Under the pieces are notes generated by a model that was not told where the DNA came from, did not search any database, and was given only the letters and a program-made list of their open reading frames with translations. The translations under genes were made by a program, and so were the position numbers. A stretch of 64,000 bases of DNA from Nitrospira lenta (GTDB lineage: Bacteria; Nitrospirota; Nitrospiria; Nitrospirales; Nitrospiraceae), in contig NZ_OUNR01000012.1 of the NCBI RefSeq assembly GCF_900403705.1, forward strand, positions 434,001 to 498,000, read 5' to 3'. This document shows positions 25,766-34,987 of the stretch, one piece after another (position 1 is the stretch's first letter; the number at the start of each line of letters is the position of its first letter).

Positions 25766-25803
25766 AAGGCCTCGTCCCCCCTTGAGAGGACGAGGCCTTT
25801 TAT
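25766..25803 (-). terminator. hairpin downstream of the ferredoxin gene
   Basis: A 12-bp stem, AAGGCCTCGTCC / GGACGAGGCCTT, with a 10-base loop. The T-run is better on the plus strand (TTTTAT) than on the minus (TTCTTATT). No plus-strand gene ends here, so it most likely ends the minus-strand ferredoxin transcript. Confidence 0.7.
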
Positions 25804-25829
25804 CAGATTGGCTCGCAAGCAACGAGAGA

Positions 25830-26177
25830 TCAGTTCCGGACGCCGCTCCAGATCTTGCTCTTGTCGATGGCCTTGTCAGGGTTCAACGTTTTGGCCTTTT
25901 CCATTAAGACGTCCGTTGTCTCAGGATAGGCCGGATCGGAGATGCAGCAATTGTCGACCGGGCAGACCGCTGCGCACTGTGGTTCATCGAAGTGCCCGAC
26001 GCATTCCGTGCAGCGATCGTGGGTGATGATGTAGATGTTGTCCCCTACGCCCTGACCGTCGCCAACGTGATGGCCCTTGCCCTCCGCATCGCTCCGGGTT
26101 TCGAAAATCGCCTCGTTGGGACATTCAGGCAGGCAAGCCCCACAGGAAATGCATTCGTCGGTAATCAGCAGTGCCAT
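25830..26177 (-). CDS. YfhL-family 2[4Fe-4S] ferredoxin
   Basis: A 115-residue ferredoxin. The first cluster motif is CISCGACLPECP. The second comes from CTEC followed by an insertion, CAAVCP, as in YfhL and Allochromatium-type ferredoxins, which carry a loop between two cysteines and a C-terminal helix. AAGGAGG precedes the ATG. These carry low-potential electrons; in autotrophic Nitrospira a ferredoxin is needed for the reductive TCA cycle, but the partner here is not shown. The insertion region GKGHHVGDGQGVGDNIY between the clusters is longer than in minimal ferredoxins. Confidence 0.92.
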   Translation of the reverse strand: MALLITDECISCGACLPECPNEAIFETRSDAEGKGHHVGDGQGVGDNIYIITHDRCTECVGHFDEPQCAAVCPVDNCCISDPAYPETTDVLMEKAKTLNPDKAIDKSKIWSGVRN

Positions 26178-26217
26178 GACCCACGCCTCCTTCTCACTTC
26201 TGAGACAACAAACAATA

Positions 26218-26247
26218 TTGACAAGATCGCGCCGCCCCGACCATAGT
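26218..26247 (+). promoter_or_regulatory. possible promoter upstream of the DUF192 gene
   Basis: A consensus -35 TTGACA and a CATAGT -10 separated by 18 bases, in the gap between the divergent ferredoxin and DUF192 genes. The leader to the DUF192 ATG would be about 140 bases. Confidence 0.35.
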
Positions 26248-26396
26248 GCGTGCGCTGTGTGGAGGCCATTCTATTCTGTGATTCTTTTCTAAGTCAACAG
26301 AATGGCTTCCGGTCAGAAGGCCTAGAATTCACGGGAATATGGCCCATGAGACCCAGTCAGGCGTGCGAATATTTATTGACACCGAAGGCGAACGTT

Positions 26397-26897
26397 ATGG
26401 GTTTGACGCAGTCTCAAGGGAGCGATCGAGAGCAGAAAAAAAAGCGGATCATCATGATGATCCTGCTGGCGATTCTCTTAATGAGCGTGTCCATGTTTCT
26501 GGTGCCGCAGAAGGACACCGATGTCATTGTGGTGACCTTCCCTCGTGGCGAAACGATCGAAGCGGAAGTTGCAGAGACGCCGGAAAAGCTGCTGTTCGGG
26601 CTTGCGTTCCGTGAGCAGTTGCCGCCCAACACGGGGATGCTCTATATCTTTGAGTCCAACGGGCTCCATCGGGTTCGGACCAAGGAGTTTCGATTTCCGG
26701 TGGATATGATCTGGGTGGATGAGAGCCATCATGTGGTGCATACTGTTGAGGGAGCGAGTCCCTGCGAAAAGGACCCCTGTCCGTTCTTCGGTCCGCCGCC
26801 GGAGCCAGCGCGATATGTGTTACAAACGGAACCTGGATTGATCAAACGGTTTGGGGTTGCGAATGGGGACGAGTTGAAGTATTTCCTTCGGATGTAG
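26397..26897 (+). CDS. membrane-anchored DUF192 protein
   Basis: A 166-residue protein. After about 15 polar residues there is one membrane helix (RIIMMILLAILLMSVSMFLV), then a DUF192 domain. Domain marks are VEVAETPEKLLFGLAFRE (as EAEVAETPEKLLFGLAFREQ here), TGMLYIFESNG, FRFPVDMIWVD, and the cysteine pair CEKDPCP. DUF192 proteins are small exported or anchored beta-barrels of unknown function, widespread in bacteria. The frame is open upstream, but the ATG at 26397 gives the normal short cytosolic lead before the helix, with AAGG nine bases away. Confidence 0.8.
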   Translation: MGLTQSQGSDREQKKKRIIMMILLAILLMSVSMFLVPQKDTDVIVVTFPRGETIEAEVAETPEKLLFGLAFREQLPPNTGMLYIFESNGLHRVRTKEFRFPVDMIWVDESHHVVHTVEGASPCEKDPCPFFGPPPEPARYVLQTEPGLIKRFGVANGDELKYFLRM

Positions 26898-26960
26898 CTG
26901 CGTGCTGTGCTGGTGAGGGCATACGCGGTGCAGTTTCTGGAAAATAATTAGGGGACGGAT

Positions 26961-27278
26961 ATGGAGGGGTTCCAACGAGTCGCAGGATTGAACGAGGTCG
27001 CTCCAGGGCAATCGAAAGTCGTCAAGGTCAATGACAAGGCGATTGCCTTGTTCAATGTCGACGGCAAGTTCTTCGCGATTCATAATCTGTGTCCGCATGA
27101 AGGTGGGCCGCTGAACGAAGGTCGTTTGAAAGGATATGTGGTGGCCTGTCCCTGGCACGATCTGGCGTTCGATATTCGAAGTGGGCAGGGAACCGACGGC
27201 GGTGGGTATTGTATCGGGAGTTACGACGTTCGTGTCGAGGGAGGCGATATTTTTATCGGCCCCCGTCGAAAGGCATAA
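26961..27278 (+). CDS. Rieske [2Fe-2S] ferredoxin-like protein
   Basis: A 105-residue soluble Rieske protein. Cluster ligands are in CPHEGGPLNEG (Cys-x-His) and CPWHDLAFD (Cys-x-x-His), the classic C-x-H ... C-x-x-H set. The size and the FAIHNLCPHEG context match biphenyl-dioxygenase-type ferredoxins and the NirD-like small subunit. No catalytic subunit is adjacent. AGGGGACG precedes the ATG. It is followed by a chagasin-like gene and an aminotransferase in the same direction, but there is no obvious shared pathway. It could supply electrons to a distant oxygenase. Confidence 0.88.
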   Translation: MEGFQRVAGLNEVAPGQSKVVKVNDKAIALFNVDGKFFAIHNLCPHEGGPLNEGRLKGYVVACPWHDLAFDIRSGQGTDGGGYCIGSYDVRVEGGDIFIGPRRKA

Positions 27279-27331
27279 AAGGCATCGAGGTGGATTGAGG
27301 GGGCGGTGGCCTATGGCGCTGATGGGCAGTC

Positions 27332-27676
27332 ATGAATAGTGTAGGACAGGATATGGCGGGTCCCTCGGAAGGGCAAGAGAGGCGTACCATCGAAGCCGTC
27401 ATCGGGCAGGTATTTACTATTCATTTGTGGGAAGACCGTACCCGCGGTGAGCAATGGGTTCCGAGCTACAACACCAAGGCGTTGACCCTTGTGGATGATC
27501 AGTTTCTCCGAATCGCCAGTAATAACGCGGTTGAAAATGGTCAGCGCACGTTCGAATTTCAGGGGATGCTGCCTGGGGCTCATGAAATACTGTTTGAGAA
27601 ACGCATGGGGTGGAAATTCACGTCGGAAGATCGTCGGGTATTTCTGATCCAGGTCGCACCGGTTGGGAAAGGCTAA
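27332..27676 (+). CDS. chagasin-like (I42) protease-inhibitor-fold protein
   Basis: A 114-residue protein with the immunoglobulin-like pattern of the I42 inhibitor family. GQVFTIHLWEDRTRGEQWVP aligns with the F-x-I-x-L ... N-P-T-T-G-Y-x-W loop. LVDDQFLRIASNN and FEFQGMLPGAHEILFEKR follow the later strands. The inhibitory NPTTGY loop is changed to DRTRGEQ, so cysteine-protease inhibition is uncertain. No signal peptide is seen, unlike most family members. An alternative ATG at 27353, preceded by AGGACAGG, would shorten it by seven residues. It lies 5 bases before the aminotransferase start. Confidence 0.6.
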   Translation: MNSVGQDMAGPSEGQERRTIEAVIGQVFTIHLWEDRTRGEQWVPSYNTKALTLVDDQFLRIASNNAVENGQRTFEFQGMLPGAHEILFEKRMGWKFTSEDRRVFLIQVAPVGKG

Positions 27677-27681
27677 TTGTC

Positions 27682-28536
27682 GTGCCGGATATTGCATTTA
27701 TCAATGGGCGATTCCTTCCCTGGCATGAGGCCACCGTACCGATCGAAGATCGTGGGTTCCAGTTCGGCGACGGCGTGTATGAAGTCATCAGGACCTATCG
27801 CGGCCGCCCCTTTGAGTTGGATGCGCACCTCAACCGGCTTGACCGTAGTGCGCATGAACTGAGTCTGATTCAGCCCTATACGAGAGCGCAGTGGACCGAA
27901 TGGATTCAGCAGGGTATTCGGGCGGCTGGATATGCTGAAGCGAAGGTCTATCTCCAGATTACCCGCGGGGTCGCGGCGAGAGATCACGTGTTTCCGCCAA
28001 ACGTGGCTCCGACAGTGGTGATGACGATTCGTGAGCTGGCCTCGTTTCCGGCGAAGACCAGAGAGACCGGCGTCATTACCAAGACCTGTGAGGATTTGCG
28101 CTGGGGGCGTTGTGACATTAAGAGTGTGAATTTATTGGCGAATGTATTGGCTCGGGAAGAGGCCAAGCGGGCCGGCGTGTTTGAGGCCATCCTGGTGAAA
28201 GAGGGGCTGGTCACGGAAGGGTCGGTGAGTAATGTGATGGTGGTTCAATCGGGAGCCGTGGTGACTGCTCCTGAAGGCCCGCGCATTCTCTCAGGGGTGA
28301 CCCGCACGGTCGTTTTGGAGTTGGCAAGGGCTGCTGGGATTCCGATACGCGAAGAGTTCCTGACGGTGGAGTCTCTCTATACCGCCGATGAAGTGTTTCT
28401 CACCGGGACGACCGTGGAAGTCCTCGCGGTGGTTCAGGTGGATGGGCGGACGATCGGCACCGGTCGACCTGGGCCGGTTGTAAAGGCGCTGGCCTCTCGC
28501 TGGGCGGCCTTGACGGGGGAATCCCCCTTGCTTTGA
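27682..28536 (+). CDS. class IV aminotransferase (D-amino acid or branched-chain type)
   Basis: A 284-residue PLP enzyme of fold type IV. FINGRFLPWHEATVPIEDRG opens it, GFQFGDGVYEVIRTY carries the phosphate-binding region, and CDIKSVNLLANVLAREEAKR contains the PLP lysine. EGSVSNVMVV and the late FLTGTTVEVLAV complete the set. Spacing and the CDIKS motif favour D-amino acid aminotransferase (making D-glutamate/D-alanine for the wall), but branched-chain or aminodeoxychorismate lyase activity cannot be excluded. The GTG start follows AAAGG and agrees with the family N-terminus. A strong terminator ends the transcript before rimP. Confidence 0.87.
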   Translation: MPDIAFINGRFLPWHEATVPIEDRGFQFGDGVYEVIRTYRGRPFELDAHLNRLDRSAHELSLIQPYTRAQWTEWIQQGIRAAGYAEAKVYLQITRGVAARDHVFPPNVAPTVVMTIRELASFPAKTRETGVITKTCEDLRWGRCDIKSVNLLANVLAREEAKRAGVFEAILVKEGLVTEGSVSNVMVVQSGAVVTAPEGPRILSGVTRTVVLELARAAGIPIREEFLTVESLYTADEVFLTGTTVEVLAVVQVDGRTIGTGRPGPVVKALASRWAALTGESPLL

Positions 28537-28567
28537 GGGGGGGGCCATGTTAATGTGCCGTCGCTGG

Positions 28568-28591
28568 AAGTGGGCTCAGGCCCACTTTTTT
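28568..28591 (+). terminator. intrinsic terminator before rimP
   Basis: An 8-bp stem, AAGTGGGC / GCCCACTT, with a TCAG loop, followed by TTTTTT. It separates the aminotransferase unit from the rimP-pnp operon. The rimP ATG lies 11 bases after it. Confidence 0.85.
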
Positions 28592-28601
28592 GTTTGGGCA
28601 G

Positions 28602-29120
28602 ATGTACGCAGTGTCAGAGGATATCGCGTTGAGCATTCCGGAGCATGGATCCCGGTCTTCCATTGATCGGATTCAGGACATTCTTTCTCCGATTCTCTGG
28701 ACACTAGGGTTGGAATTAGTGGACGTGGTGTGTGTCGGGCAAGGTTCCCGATCCGTTGTCCGAGTGCTGATCGACAAGCCAGGCGGTGTGACCGTTTCTG
28801 ATTGTGAGCGGGCCCATTTGGCCGTAGGTCCCGCACTGGATGTTGCCGATCCATTTCCACATACCTATACGCTAGAAGTGTCATCACCCGGGCTTGACCG
28901 CCCGTTCAAGCGGCTCCAAGACTATCAGCGTGCGGTCGGGAAGCGGGTGAGCGTCAAGCTGAAGCAGCCGCGTGACGGCCAATGGCGTATTATCGGAGAA
29001 TTGGTGGAGGCGGATGAGGACTTGGTCGTTTTGTCGATCGCGTCGAAAGCCGCCACGACGGACACAGTGAAACTGGATCGCCACTCTATCGCGGAGGCCC
29101 GGCTAGTGATTGAGATGTAG
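28602..29120 (+). CDS. rimP: ribosome maturation factor RimP
   Basis: A 172-residue protein needed for 30S subunit maturation. The N-terminal domain holds LGLELVDVVCVGQGSRSVVR and VLIDKPGGVTVSDCERA. TYTLEVSSPGLDRPFKRLQD is the strongest family motif. The C-terminal SH3-like domain (VGKRVSVKLKQPRDGQWRII) binds ribosomal protein. It starts the conserved rimP-nusA-infB order. A TTG upstream is in frame inside the terminator tail, so the ATG at 28602 is preferred. Confidence 0.93.
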   Translation: MYAVSEDIALSIPEHGSRSSIDRIQDILSPILWTLGLELVDVVCVGQGSRSVVRVLIDKPGGVTVSDCERAHLAVGPALDVADPFPHTYTLEVSSPGLDRPFKRLQDYQRAVGKRVSVKLKQPRDGQWRIIGELVEADEDLVVLSIASKAATTDTVKLDRHSIAEARLVIEM

Positions 29121-29173
29121 TCGATGGCCAGGAGTGGTTGCAGTCCCGCACGGTCGAGCAGGAGTCTAAATTT

Positions 29174-30325
29174 ATGAACCGAGAATTAATCGCAGTCATC
29201 GATGAGATTGGACGCCAGAAAGGCATCGACAAATCCCGCGTTATTGGGGCCATCGAGTCCGCTCTCCAGACTGCCGCCAAAAAGCGCTTCGGGCAGGCGG
29301 AGAACATTCAAGTCGAGATCGACTCCAAGACCGGCGAGATTTCCGTAGTCTCGAAGAAGACGATCGTCGATCACGTGAGCAATCCGAAGGCGGAAATCTC
29401 GCTTCAGGAAGCGCGCCAACTTGATAGTGAAGCGGAAGTGGGAGACGAGATCGGCTCGCTCATCGAAATGGACGAGCTCGGTCGGATCGCGGCGCAGACG
29501 GCGAAGCAGGTTATTTTTCAAAAGGTGCGCGAAGCCGAGTGGGAAGCCGTTCAGAAAGAATACTCGACCAGGCAGGGCGACCTCGTCAATGGCATTATCC
29601 TCGGCATGGAACGCCGGAATTATCTGGTAGATCTTGGTAAGACCGAAGCCGTCTTGCCGATTCAGGAGCAGATCCCACGCGAGACGTATCGGCGTGGCGA
29701 CCGGGTCAAGGCGATGCTGTTGGAAGTCCGTCGGACGCCGAAAGATGTGCAGGTCATTCTGACGCGGAGCCATCCCCAATTCGTCTCGAAGCTGTTTGAG
29801 TTGGAAGTGCCGGAAGTCATGGAAAAGATCGTGGAGATCAAGTCGATCGTCAGAGAGCCTGGCGATCGCACGAAGATCGCGGTCACCTCGCGTGAGAAGG
29901 CGGTGGATCCGGTCGGCGCCTGTGTCGGTATTAAGGGATCGCGTGTGCAGGCGGTAGTTCGTGAGTTGCGCGGCGAGAAGATTGATATCATCACCTGGAC
30001 GCAGGACCCGCGCGTGTTTATTGCGGAGGCGCTGAATCCGGCCACGATTGAAAAAGTCGGCATCGACGACGAGAAGAAGTCGGCGCTGGTCGTGGTGGCT
30101 GATTCACAGCTGTCGTTGGCAATCGGGAAGAACGGGCAGAACGTGCGGTTGGCGGCTCGGTTGACCGGGTGGAAGATCGATATCATCAGCGCGACGGAGT
30201 ACGAAAAAGAAAAAGTAGAGCGCGACAAGGAAATTAAAGCGGCGATGGCCGATGAGGCTGAAGCGCAGCGATTGCAGGAAGAGGCCCGGCAAGCCGCCAG
30301 GGCTGAAGAAAACGAATCGAACTAG
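29174..30325 (+). CDS. nusA: transcription termination/antitermination factor NusA
   Basis: A 383-residue RNA-polymerase-associated factor. Domains in order are an N-terminal polymerase-binding domain (NRELIAVIDEIGRQKGID), an S1 domain with GDLVNGIILGMERRNYLVDL, KH1 (REPGDRTKIAVTSREKAVDP), and KH2 with LAIGKNGQNVRLAARLTGWK. The acidic repeats found at the end of E. coli NusA are absent, as in most bacteria outside gamma-proteobacteria. The C-terminus is a charged helix. AGGAG lies before the ATG. The gene is second in the rimP-nusA-infB operon. Confidence 0.95.
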   Translation: MNRELIAVIDEIGRQKGIDKSRVIGAIESALQTAAKKRFGQAENIQVEIDSKTGEISVVSKKTIVDHVSNPKAEISLQEARQLDSEAEVGDEIGSLIEMDELGRIAAQTAKQVIFQKVREAEWEAVQKEYSTRQGDLVNGIILGMERRNYLVDLGKTEAVLPIQEQIPRETYRRGDRVKAMLLEVRRTPKDVQVILTRSHPQFVSKLFELEVPEVMEKIVEIKSIVREPGDRTKIAVTSREKAVDPVGACVGIKGSRVQAVVRELRGEKIDIITWTQDPRVFIAEALNPATIEKVGIDDEKKSALVVVADSQLSLAIGKNGQNVRLAARLTGWKIDIISATEYEKEKVERDKEIKAAMADEAEAQRLQEEARQAARAEENESN

Positions 30326-30349
30326 AATCGAGTTCAACCAGTGTCTGCA

Positions 30350-32923
30350 ATGCGTGTCTATGAATTAGCGAAGAAGCTGGGGATGGAGAATAAAGACCTC
30401 ATCCCTGAACTCAAGAAGATGGGTGTGCCTGTCGCCTCTCACAGCAGTGCGCTCGATGACGACACGGTGCAAAAAGCTCTGGACAAACTCAGCCAGAAAG
30501 CCAAAGGGGCCAAGGCGAGTGGGAAGGCGTCAGGCGACGATGTGGTCGGAAAAACACGTGACACCGAGGTAAAGCACGAGAGTGGGCACGGCGCCAAGGC
30601 GTCAAAGGCGGCAATTGTTGAGGAGCCGGCAAAGGCGGACAAGCGGCGCATTCTCATCAAGCGCAAGAAGGACGATGAGCCGGTTGAGGCCAGTGCTCTG
30701 GTCGCTCCCCCGCCGAGTGAGGCTGAGCCATCCGCCGTGGCGGCACCGCCTGTTGCGCATCCGGTGGTGAGTGAACCGCCTCCTCCTCCACCTGTGGTCT
30801 TGCCGGAGTTGCCGGAAATCGGAACGATCCTCGCGCAGCCTCCGCCTGCTCCGGTCGAGAAGGTTGTGGTCAAGCCCGCGGCCGTTTTGCCTGGCGCTGC
30901 GCCAGGAGCTGTGCTGACGCCGGAAGCGCTCGCAGCTAAAAAGAAGAGCCAGGCGCTTGAGGCGATTGAAGCGGAAGGGCTCAAGGAAAAACTCAAGAAG
31001 GCCAAAAAGACCGGTCGGCCCAAGGAAGAGCCGGATGTGAAGCATCGTGAAGATGCCGCACGGTGGCAGGATCTTCGTGCCATTCCGACTGTGCCGCGCC
31101 GCGATGATCGCTCTCGGCACCTCCATCATAGCGCTCCATCTGAAATTACCAAGCCGCGCAGAAAGAGCGTTAAGGTTACGCTGGGGACGACAGTCAAAGA
31201 ATTTGCGGAGCTGATCGGGCAGCGTCCGGCAGACATTGTGCGAAAGCTGATGGAGATGGGGCAGATGCTCACCTTCAATCAGCCGATGAATATGGATGTG
31301 GCCTCGATGATTGCCGAGGAAGCCGGCGTCAAAGTGGAAATCTCCGTCGAGAAGGCCGGCGATGAACTCCTGGAGGCTGTGGTGCAAGCGGGGGAAGGCG
31401 ATGAGCGCCTGGAGCCCAGGCCTCCGGTCGTCACCATCATGGGCCATGTCGACCACGGGAAAACCTCTCTCCTGGATGCGATCAGGCAAACGAAGGTGGC
31501 CGAGGGCGAAGCGGGCGGGATTACGCAGCACATCGGTGCCTATACCGTCTCGGTCCATGGGAAGCAGGTCACATTCCTGGATACGCCAGGCCATGAAGCC
31601 TTTACCGCGATGCGGTCGCGTGGAGCGAAGGTGACGGACATCGTCATTCTCGTGGTGGCTGCTGACGACGGTGTGATGCCGCAGACCATCGAAGCCATCA
31701 ACCACGCAAAGGCCGCCGGGGTGCCGCTGATTGTGGCCATGAATAAGATCGACAAGCCCGAGGCCAACCCGGACCGGGTGCGGAATGCGCTGTCCGAGTA
31801 CGGATTGATTTCAGAGGCTTGGGGTGGCGACACCATCATGGTGGAGGTGTCCGCCAAGCAGAAGACCGGTCTTGATACGTTACTGGAAATGATTTTGTTG
31901 CAGTCGGAAGTGCTGGAGCTGAAGGCCGATCCTCACCGTCAGGCCAAGGGAACGGTTGTGGAAGCCAAGCTGGAGCGGGGCCGTGGCCCTGTTGCAACGG
32001 TCTTAGTGCAGAACGGCACCCTCAAGGTGGGCGATGTGTTTGTTGTCGGAACATTCAGTGGCCGCGTCCGTGCGCTCCTCAACGACCGGGGCGTCAAGAC
32101 GCAGCAGGCGACACCGTCGATCCCCGTTGAGGTGATTGGGTTGCCTGGCGTGCCTTCCGCTGGCGATGTCTTCCAAGTGGTTTCCGACGAGCGAGTGGCG
32201 CGAGAAATTGCCGATGAGCGGGCGCAGAAGCAGCGCTCGGCGGATCTCGCGGGTCAGACGAAAGTCTCGCTCGACGATCTCTTTGCCAGAATTAAAGAGG
32301 GGTCCGCCAAGGAACTCGCCATTGTCATTAAGGCGGATGTGCAAGGTTCATCCGAGGCGCTGGCTGCGGCAGTTGAAAAGCTTCCCACGCCTGCCGTCAG
32401 GATCCGGGTTATTCACAACGGCGTCGGTGGAATTACGGAGTCCGATGTGCTCCTGGCCGCTGCCTCGCGCGCGATTATTATCGGATTCAACGTCCGCCCT
32501 GAACCGAAGGCTGCGAATCTAGCTGAGCAACAAGGGGTCGACGTTCGTTTGTACACGATTATTTATGAAGCGCTGTCCGACATTAAAGCGGCAATGGAAG
32601 GGTTGCTTGATCCCACGCTCAAAGAGCGGTCGTTGGGCCGGGCGGAAGTGCGCCAGGTGTTCACGATTCCCAAGGCCGGTGTCGTGGCCGGTTCCTACGT
32701 CGTCGATGGCACGATTTCTCGAGCGGCGGTGGGTGTCCGACTGATTCGCGACAACGTGGTGGTCTTCGAAGGACGCCTCGGATCGCTGCGCCGGTTCAAG
32801 GATGACGTACGCGAAGTTCAGCAGGGATACGAGTGCGGTATCAGCATCGAGAACTTTAATGACATCAAGGCCGGCGACGTGATCGAGGCCTATACGATCG
32901 ATAAGATCGCGGGGAAGCTCTAA
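30350..32923 (+). CDS. infB: translation initiation factor IF-2
   Basis: An 857-residue GTPase that brings fMet-tRNA to the 30S subunit. It opens with the IF2-N helix ([20 protein letters not shown]). A long Ala/Pro/Lys-rich linker (residues about 60-270) includes a polyproline run, and a second IF2-N domain follows ([20 protein letters not shown]). The G domain starts near residue 365, with [23 protein letters not shown] and NKIDKPEA. Domains II-IV follow, with the end matching family length. A GTG nine bases upstream is also in frame. NusA ends just before it, as in the standard operon. Confidence 0.96.
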   Translation: MRVYELAKKLGMENKDLIPELKKMGVPVASHSSALDDDTVQKALDKLSQKAKGAKASGKASGDDVVGKTRDTEVKHESGHGAKASKAAIVEEPAKADKRRILIKRKKDDEPVEASALVAPPPSEAEPSAVAAPPVAHPVVSEPPPPPPVVLPELPEIGTILAQPPPAPVEKVVVKPAAVLPGAAPGAVLTPEALAAKKKSQALEAIEAEGLKEKLKKAKKTGRPKEEPDVKHREDAARWQDLRAIPTVPRRDDRSRHLHHSAPSEITKPRRKSVKVTLGTTVKEFAELIGQRPADIVRKLMEMGQMLTFNQPMNMDVASMIAEEAGVKVEISVEKAGDELLEAVVQAGEGDERLEPRPPVVTIMGHVDHGKTSLLDAIRQTKVAEGEAGGITQHIGAYTVSVHGKQVTFLDTPGHEAFTAMRSRGAKVTDIVILVVAADDGVMPQTIEAINHAKAAGVPLIVAMNKIDKPEANPDRVRNALSEYGLISEAWGGDTIMVEVSAKQKTGLDTLLEMILLQSEVLELKADPHRQAKGTVVEAKLERGRGPVATVLVQNGTLKVGDVFVVGTFSGRVRALLNDRGVKTQQATPSIPVEVIGLPGVPSAGDVFQVVSDERVAREIADERAQKQRSADLAGQTKVSLDDLFARIKEGSAKELAIVIKADVQGSSEALAAAVEKLPTPAVRIRVIHNGVGGITESDVLLAAASRAIIIGFNVRPEPKAANLAEQQGVDVRLYTIIYEALSDIKAAMEGLLDPTLKERSLGRAEVRQVFTIPKAGVVAGSYVVDGTISRAAVGVRLIRDNVVVFEGRLGSLRRFKDDVREVQQGYECGISIENFNDIKAGDVIEAYTIDKIAGKL

Positions 32924-32959
32924 GTCGCAGAGCCGGTCGGTGTGGTGTGCGTGACTGGG

Positions 32960-33241
32960 ATGGTTGTAGGCGTCTGCACCGTCGAGCTGTGGATTCCGGA
33001 GAGTCAGTCGCTCAAGGATAAGCGACAGGTTCTGCATAGCGTGAAGGATCGCTTGCGCGGCAAGTTCAACCTCTCCATCGCCGAAGTGGACGGGCAAGAC
33101 CTCTGGCAAAAAGCGGTGCTCGGGATGGCCTGTGTGGCGAATGACGGGAGTCATGCCGAGCAGGTTATGGAGCAGGCGCTCAACGTCATCAAGAGTATGC
33201 CAACCATTGAACTGGTCCGTGTGCATCGGGAGCTATTGTAG
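32960..33241 (+). CDS. DUF503 (YlxP-like) protein
   Basis: A 93-residue protein of the DUF503 family, which sits between infB and rbfA in many bacteria. The family pattern VVGVCTVELWIPESQSLKDK at the start is clear, followed by RQVLHSVKDRLRGKFNLSIA. An in-frame GTG 18 bases upstream is less likely, because the family normally starts at this methionine. It is thought to take part in RNA or ribosome metabolism because of its neighbourhood, but the biochemical role is not settled. Confidence 0.9.
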   Translation: MVVGVCTVELWIPESQSLKDKRQVLHSVKDRLRGKFNLSIAEVDGQDLWQKAVLGMACVANDGSHAEQVMEQALNVIKSMPTIELVRVHRELL

Positions 33242-33303
33242 CGCGCATGCGGGTGAGAGCAGGAAGAATCAGGCAGGAATGGCGAGCGTGCGACAGGTGG
33301 GCG

Positions 33304-33729
33304 ATGTCCAAAGCCACATATAAACGATCAGACCGAGTGGCCGATCAGATTCGTATGGAAGTGGCAGATATCTTGATGCGCAAGATCAAGGATCCGCGCG
33401 TGCGGTCGGTCACGGTGACCGATGTCGAACTGACGGCGGATTTACGGATCGCCTATATCTTCGTTACGACAATGGAGAAAGAGCAGGCTGAGCGCGATGT
33501 GTTCGCCGGATTGTCGAAGGCCAGTGGCTTTGTTCGTGCCGAGCTGGGCCGGCGATTGGCGCTGCGCTATTTGCCGGAGATCGTGTTCAAGCGAGATGAG
33601 ACGGGCCCGCGCGGCGACCGAGTGATGAAACTGCTCGATGAGTTGCAGCCGCATGAGACGGCCCAAGACACGGCCGATGGCACGTCAGGTCCGGCGGAGT
33701 TGATTATTCCTCCGATGAGAACCAAGTGA
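33304..33729 (+). CDS. rbfA: ribosome-binding factor A
   Basis: A 141-residue KH-type cold-shock factor that binds immature 30S subunits and helps process 16S rRNA. Motifs are RSDRVADQIRMEVADILMRK at the start, IKDPRVRSVTVTDVELTADL, and LGRRLALRYLPEIVFKRDET near the end. AGGTGGG precedes the ATG; the frame upstream of it is not conserved. A polar tail of about 30 residues extends past the domain. Its stop overlaps the truB start codon by one base, showing coupling. Confidence 0.92.
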   Translation: MSKATYKRSDRVADQIRMEVADILMRKIKDPRVRSVTVTDVELTADLRIAYIFVTTMEKEQAERDVFAGLSKASGFVRAELGRRLALRYLPEIVFKRDETGPRGDRVMKLLDELQPHETAQDTADGTSGPAELIIPPMRTK

Positions 33730-34673
33730 TGGCGCTGGTGACGGGCGGGCGGCAACAGACTCGTGTGGGCGATGGCGTGCTCATCGTCAACAAAGAGGCC
33801 GGGTGGACGTCTCATGACGTCGTGGCGAAAGTGCGCGGCCTGTTGGGCGGAATCAAGGTCGGCCATGCTGGCACGCTGGATCCCGCGGCGACAGGGGTAT
33901 TGCCGTTACTGATCGGGAAGGCCACGCGCGTCGCGGAATATCTGGTGGGTTGGGACAAAGAGTATCGTGCGGTCTTGCGGTTGGGCGAAACAACGGATAC
34001 GCAAGACGCGACCGGAACGGTGCTTCAGCGGGTTGACACAGCGGGCGTGAGTGCTGACGCTCTTAACGGCGTGGTCGCTCGATTTCGCGGGCCGCAAAAG
34101 CAAATGCCCCCGATGTATTCGGCGGTGAAGGTGGCCGGGCGACCGTTGTATAAGTCGGCGCGTGCAGGCGAAACCGTTGAGCGGGCAGAGCGGGACATCG
34201 TCATTCATGAGCTCGAAGTGACGGCCGTCGACGGACGTGACATTGCCTTGCGAGTCGTGTGTTCGAAGGGGACATATATTCGTACGCTGTGCACCGATAT
34301 GGGGCAGGCGCTGGGCGTCGGCGGACATCTGTTGTCGCTCGAACGTACGCGCGTCGGATCGCTGGCGGTGGAGCAGGCGCTGACCGTCGAGCAGATTGCC
34401 GCTCATGTGGCGATCGGGTCGATGGAATCCGTTCTGCTGACGCTGGATCAGGTGTTGGCGCAGCTTCCGCTCGTGACGGTGACGACGGAGCAAGCCACGC
34501 GCGTGTTGCACGGAGCGCCAATTGGGCTGCCGCAGGATCTGCCGCCAACCTTGTCGCCCCTTCGCTTGAAGGATGAGCAGGGACGGCTGTTGGCGATTGG
34601 GACGTATGACGGGCAGGGTAAAGGGTCGGTCAGAATTGACAAAGTGTTAGTGGACAGTGAATCACTCAATTAA
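33729..34673 (+). CDS. truB: tRNA pseudouridine(55) synthase
   Basis: A 314-residue enzyme making pseudouridine at position 55 of tRNA. The catalytic Asp lies in KVGHAGTLDPAATGVLPLLI. VLIVNKEAGWTSHDVVAKVR precedes it, PPMYSAVKVAGRPLYKSARA follows, and CSKGTYIRTLCTDMGQALG is the next motif. The C-terminal PUA-like region is shorter and less typical. The ATG overlaps the rbfA stop by one base. It is the usual companion of rbfA and rpsO. Confidence 0.94.
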   Translation: MALVTGGRQQTRVGDGVLIVNKEAGWTSHDVVAKVRGLLGGIKVGHAGTLDPAATGVLPLLIGKATRVAEYLVGWDKEYRAVLRLGETTDTQDATGTVLQRVDTAGVSADALNGVVARFRGPQKQMPPMYSAVKVAGRPLYKSARAGETVERAERDIVIHELEVTAVDGRDIALRVVCSKGTYIRTLCTDMGQALGVGGHLLSLERTRVGSLAVEQALTVEQIAAHVAIGSMESVLLTLDQVLAQLPLVTVTTEQATRVLHGAPIGLPQDLPPTLSPLRLKDEQGRLLAIGTYDGQGKGSVRIDKVLVDSESLN

Positions 34674-34694
34674 AGGGCAGGAGGAGTACGAGTC

Positions 34695-34964
34695 ATGGCC
34701 TTGTTGAAGGAAGCAAAAACAGAGTTGATCAAGCAGTATCGCCAGCACGATACGGATTCGGGCTCTCCCGAAGTTCAGATCGCGGTGCTGACCAACCGGA
34801 TTACCTATTTGACCGAGCATTTCAAGCTGCACAAGAAGGATCACCATTCACGGCGTGGTCTCTTGCAGCTGGTCGGACGGCGGCGTCGGTTGCTCGACTA
34901 TCTGCGTGGCGTCGATGAAGCGCGCTATCGCGCAGTCATTGAACGACTCGGTATTCGCAAGTAG
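34695..34964 (+). CDS. rpsO: 30S ribosomal protein S15
   Basis: An 89-residue protein, standard length. The S15 signature runs from [18 protein letters not shown] through [20 protein letters not shown] to [12 protein letters not shown]. It binds 16S rRNA early in assembly and, in some bacteria, represses its own mRNA. AGGAGGAG precedes the ATG. A structured intergenic stretch follows before pnp. Confidence 0.97.
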   Translation: MALLKEAKTELIKQYRQHDTDSGSPEVQIAVLTNRITYLTEHFKLHKKDHHSRRGLLQLVGRRRRLLDYLRGVDEARYRAVIERLGIRK

Positions 34965-34987
34965 TCGGAAGAGAGACGGACGCAAGC

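Noticed and set aside
30439-31705. Long minus-strand frames opposite infB
   Set aside because: They mirror the Ala/Pro-rich infB linker and show no ribosome binding site or domain.
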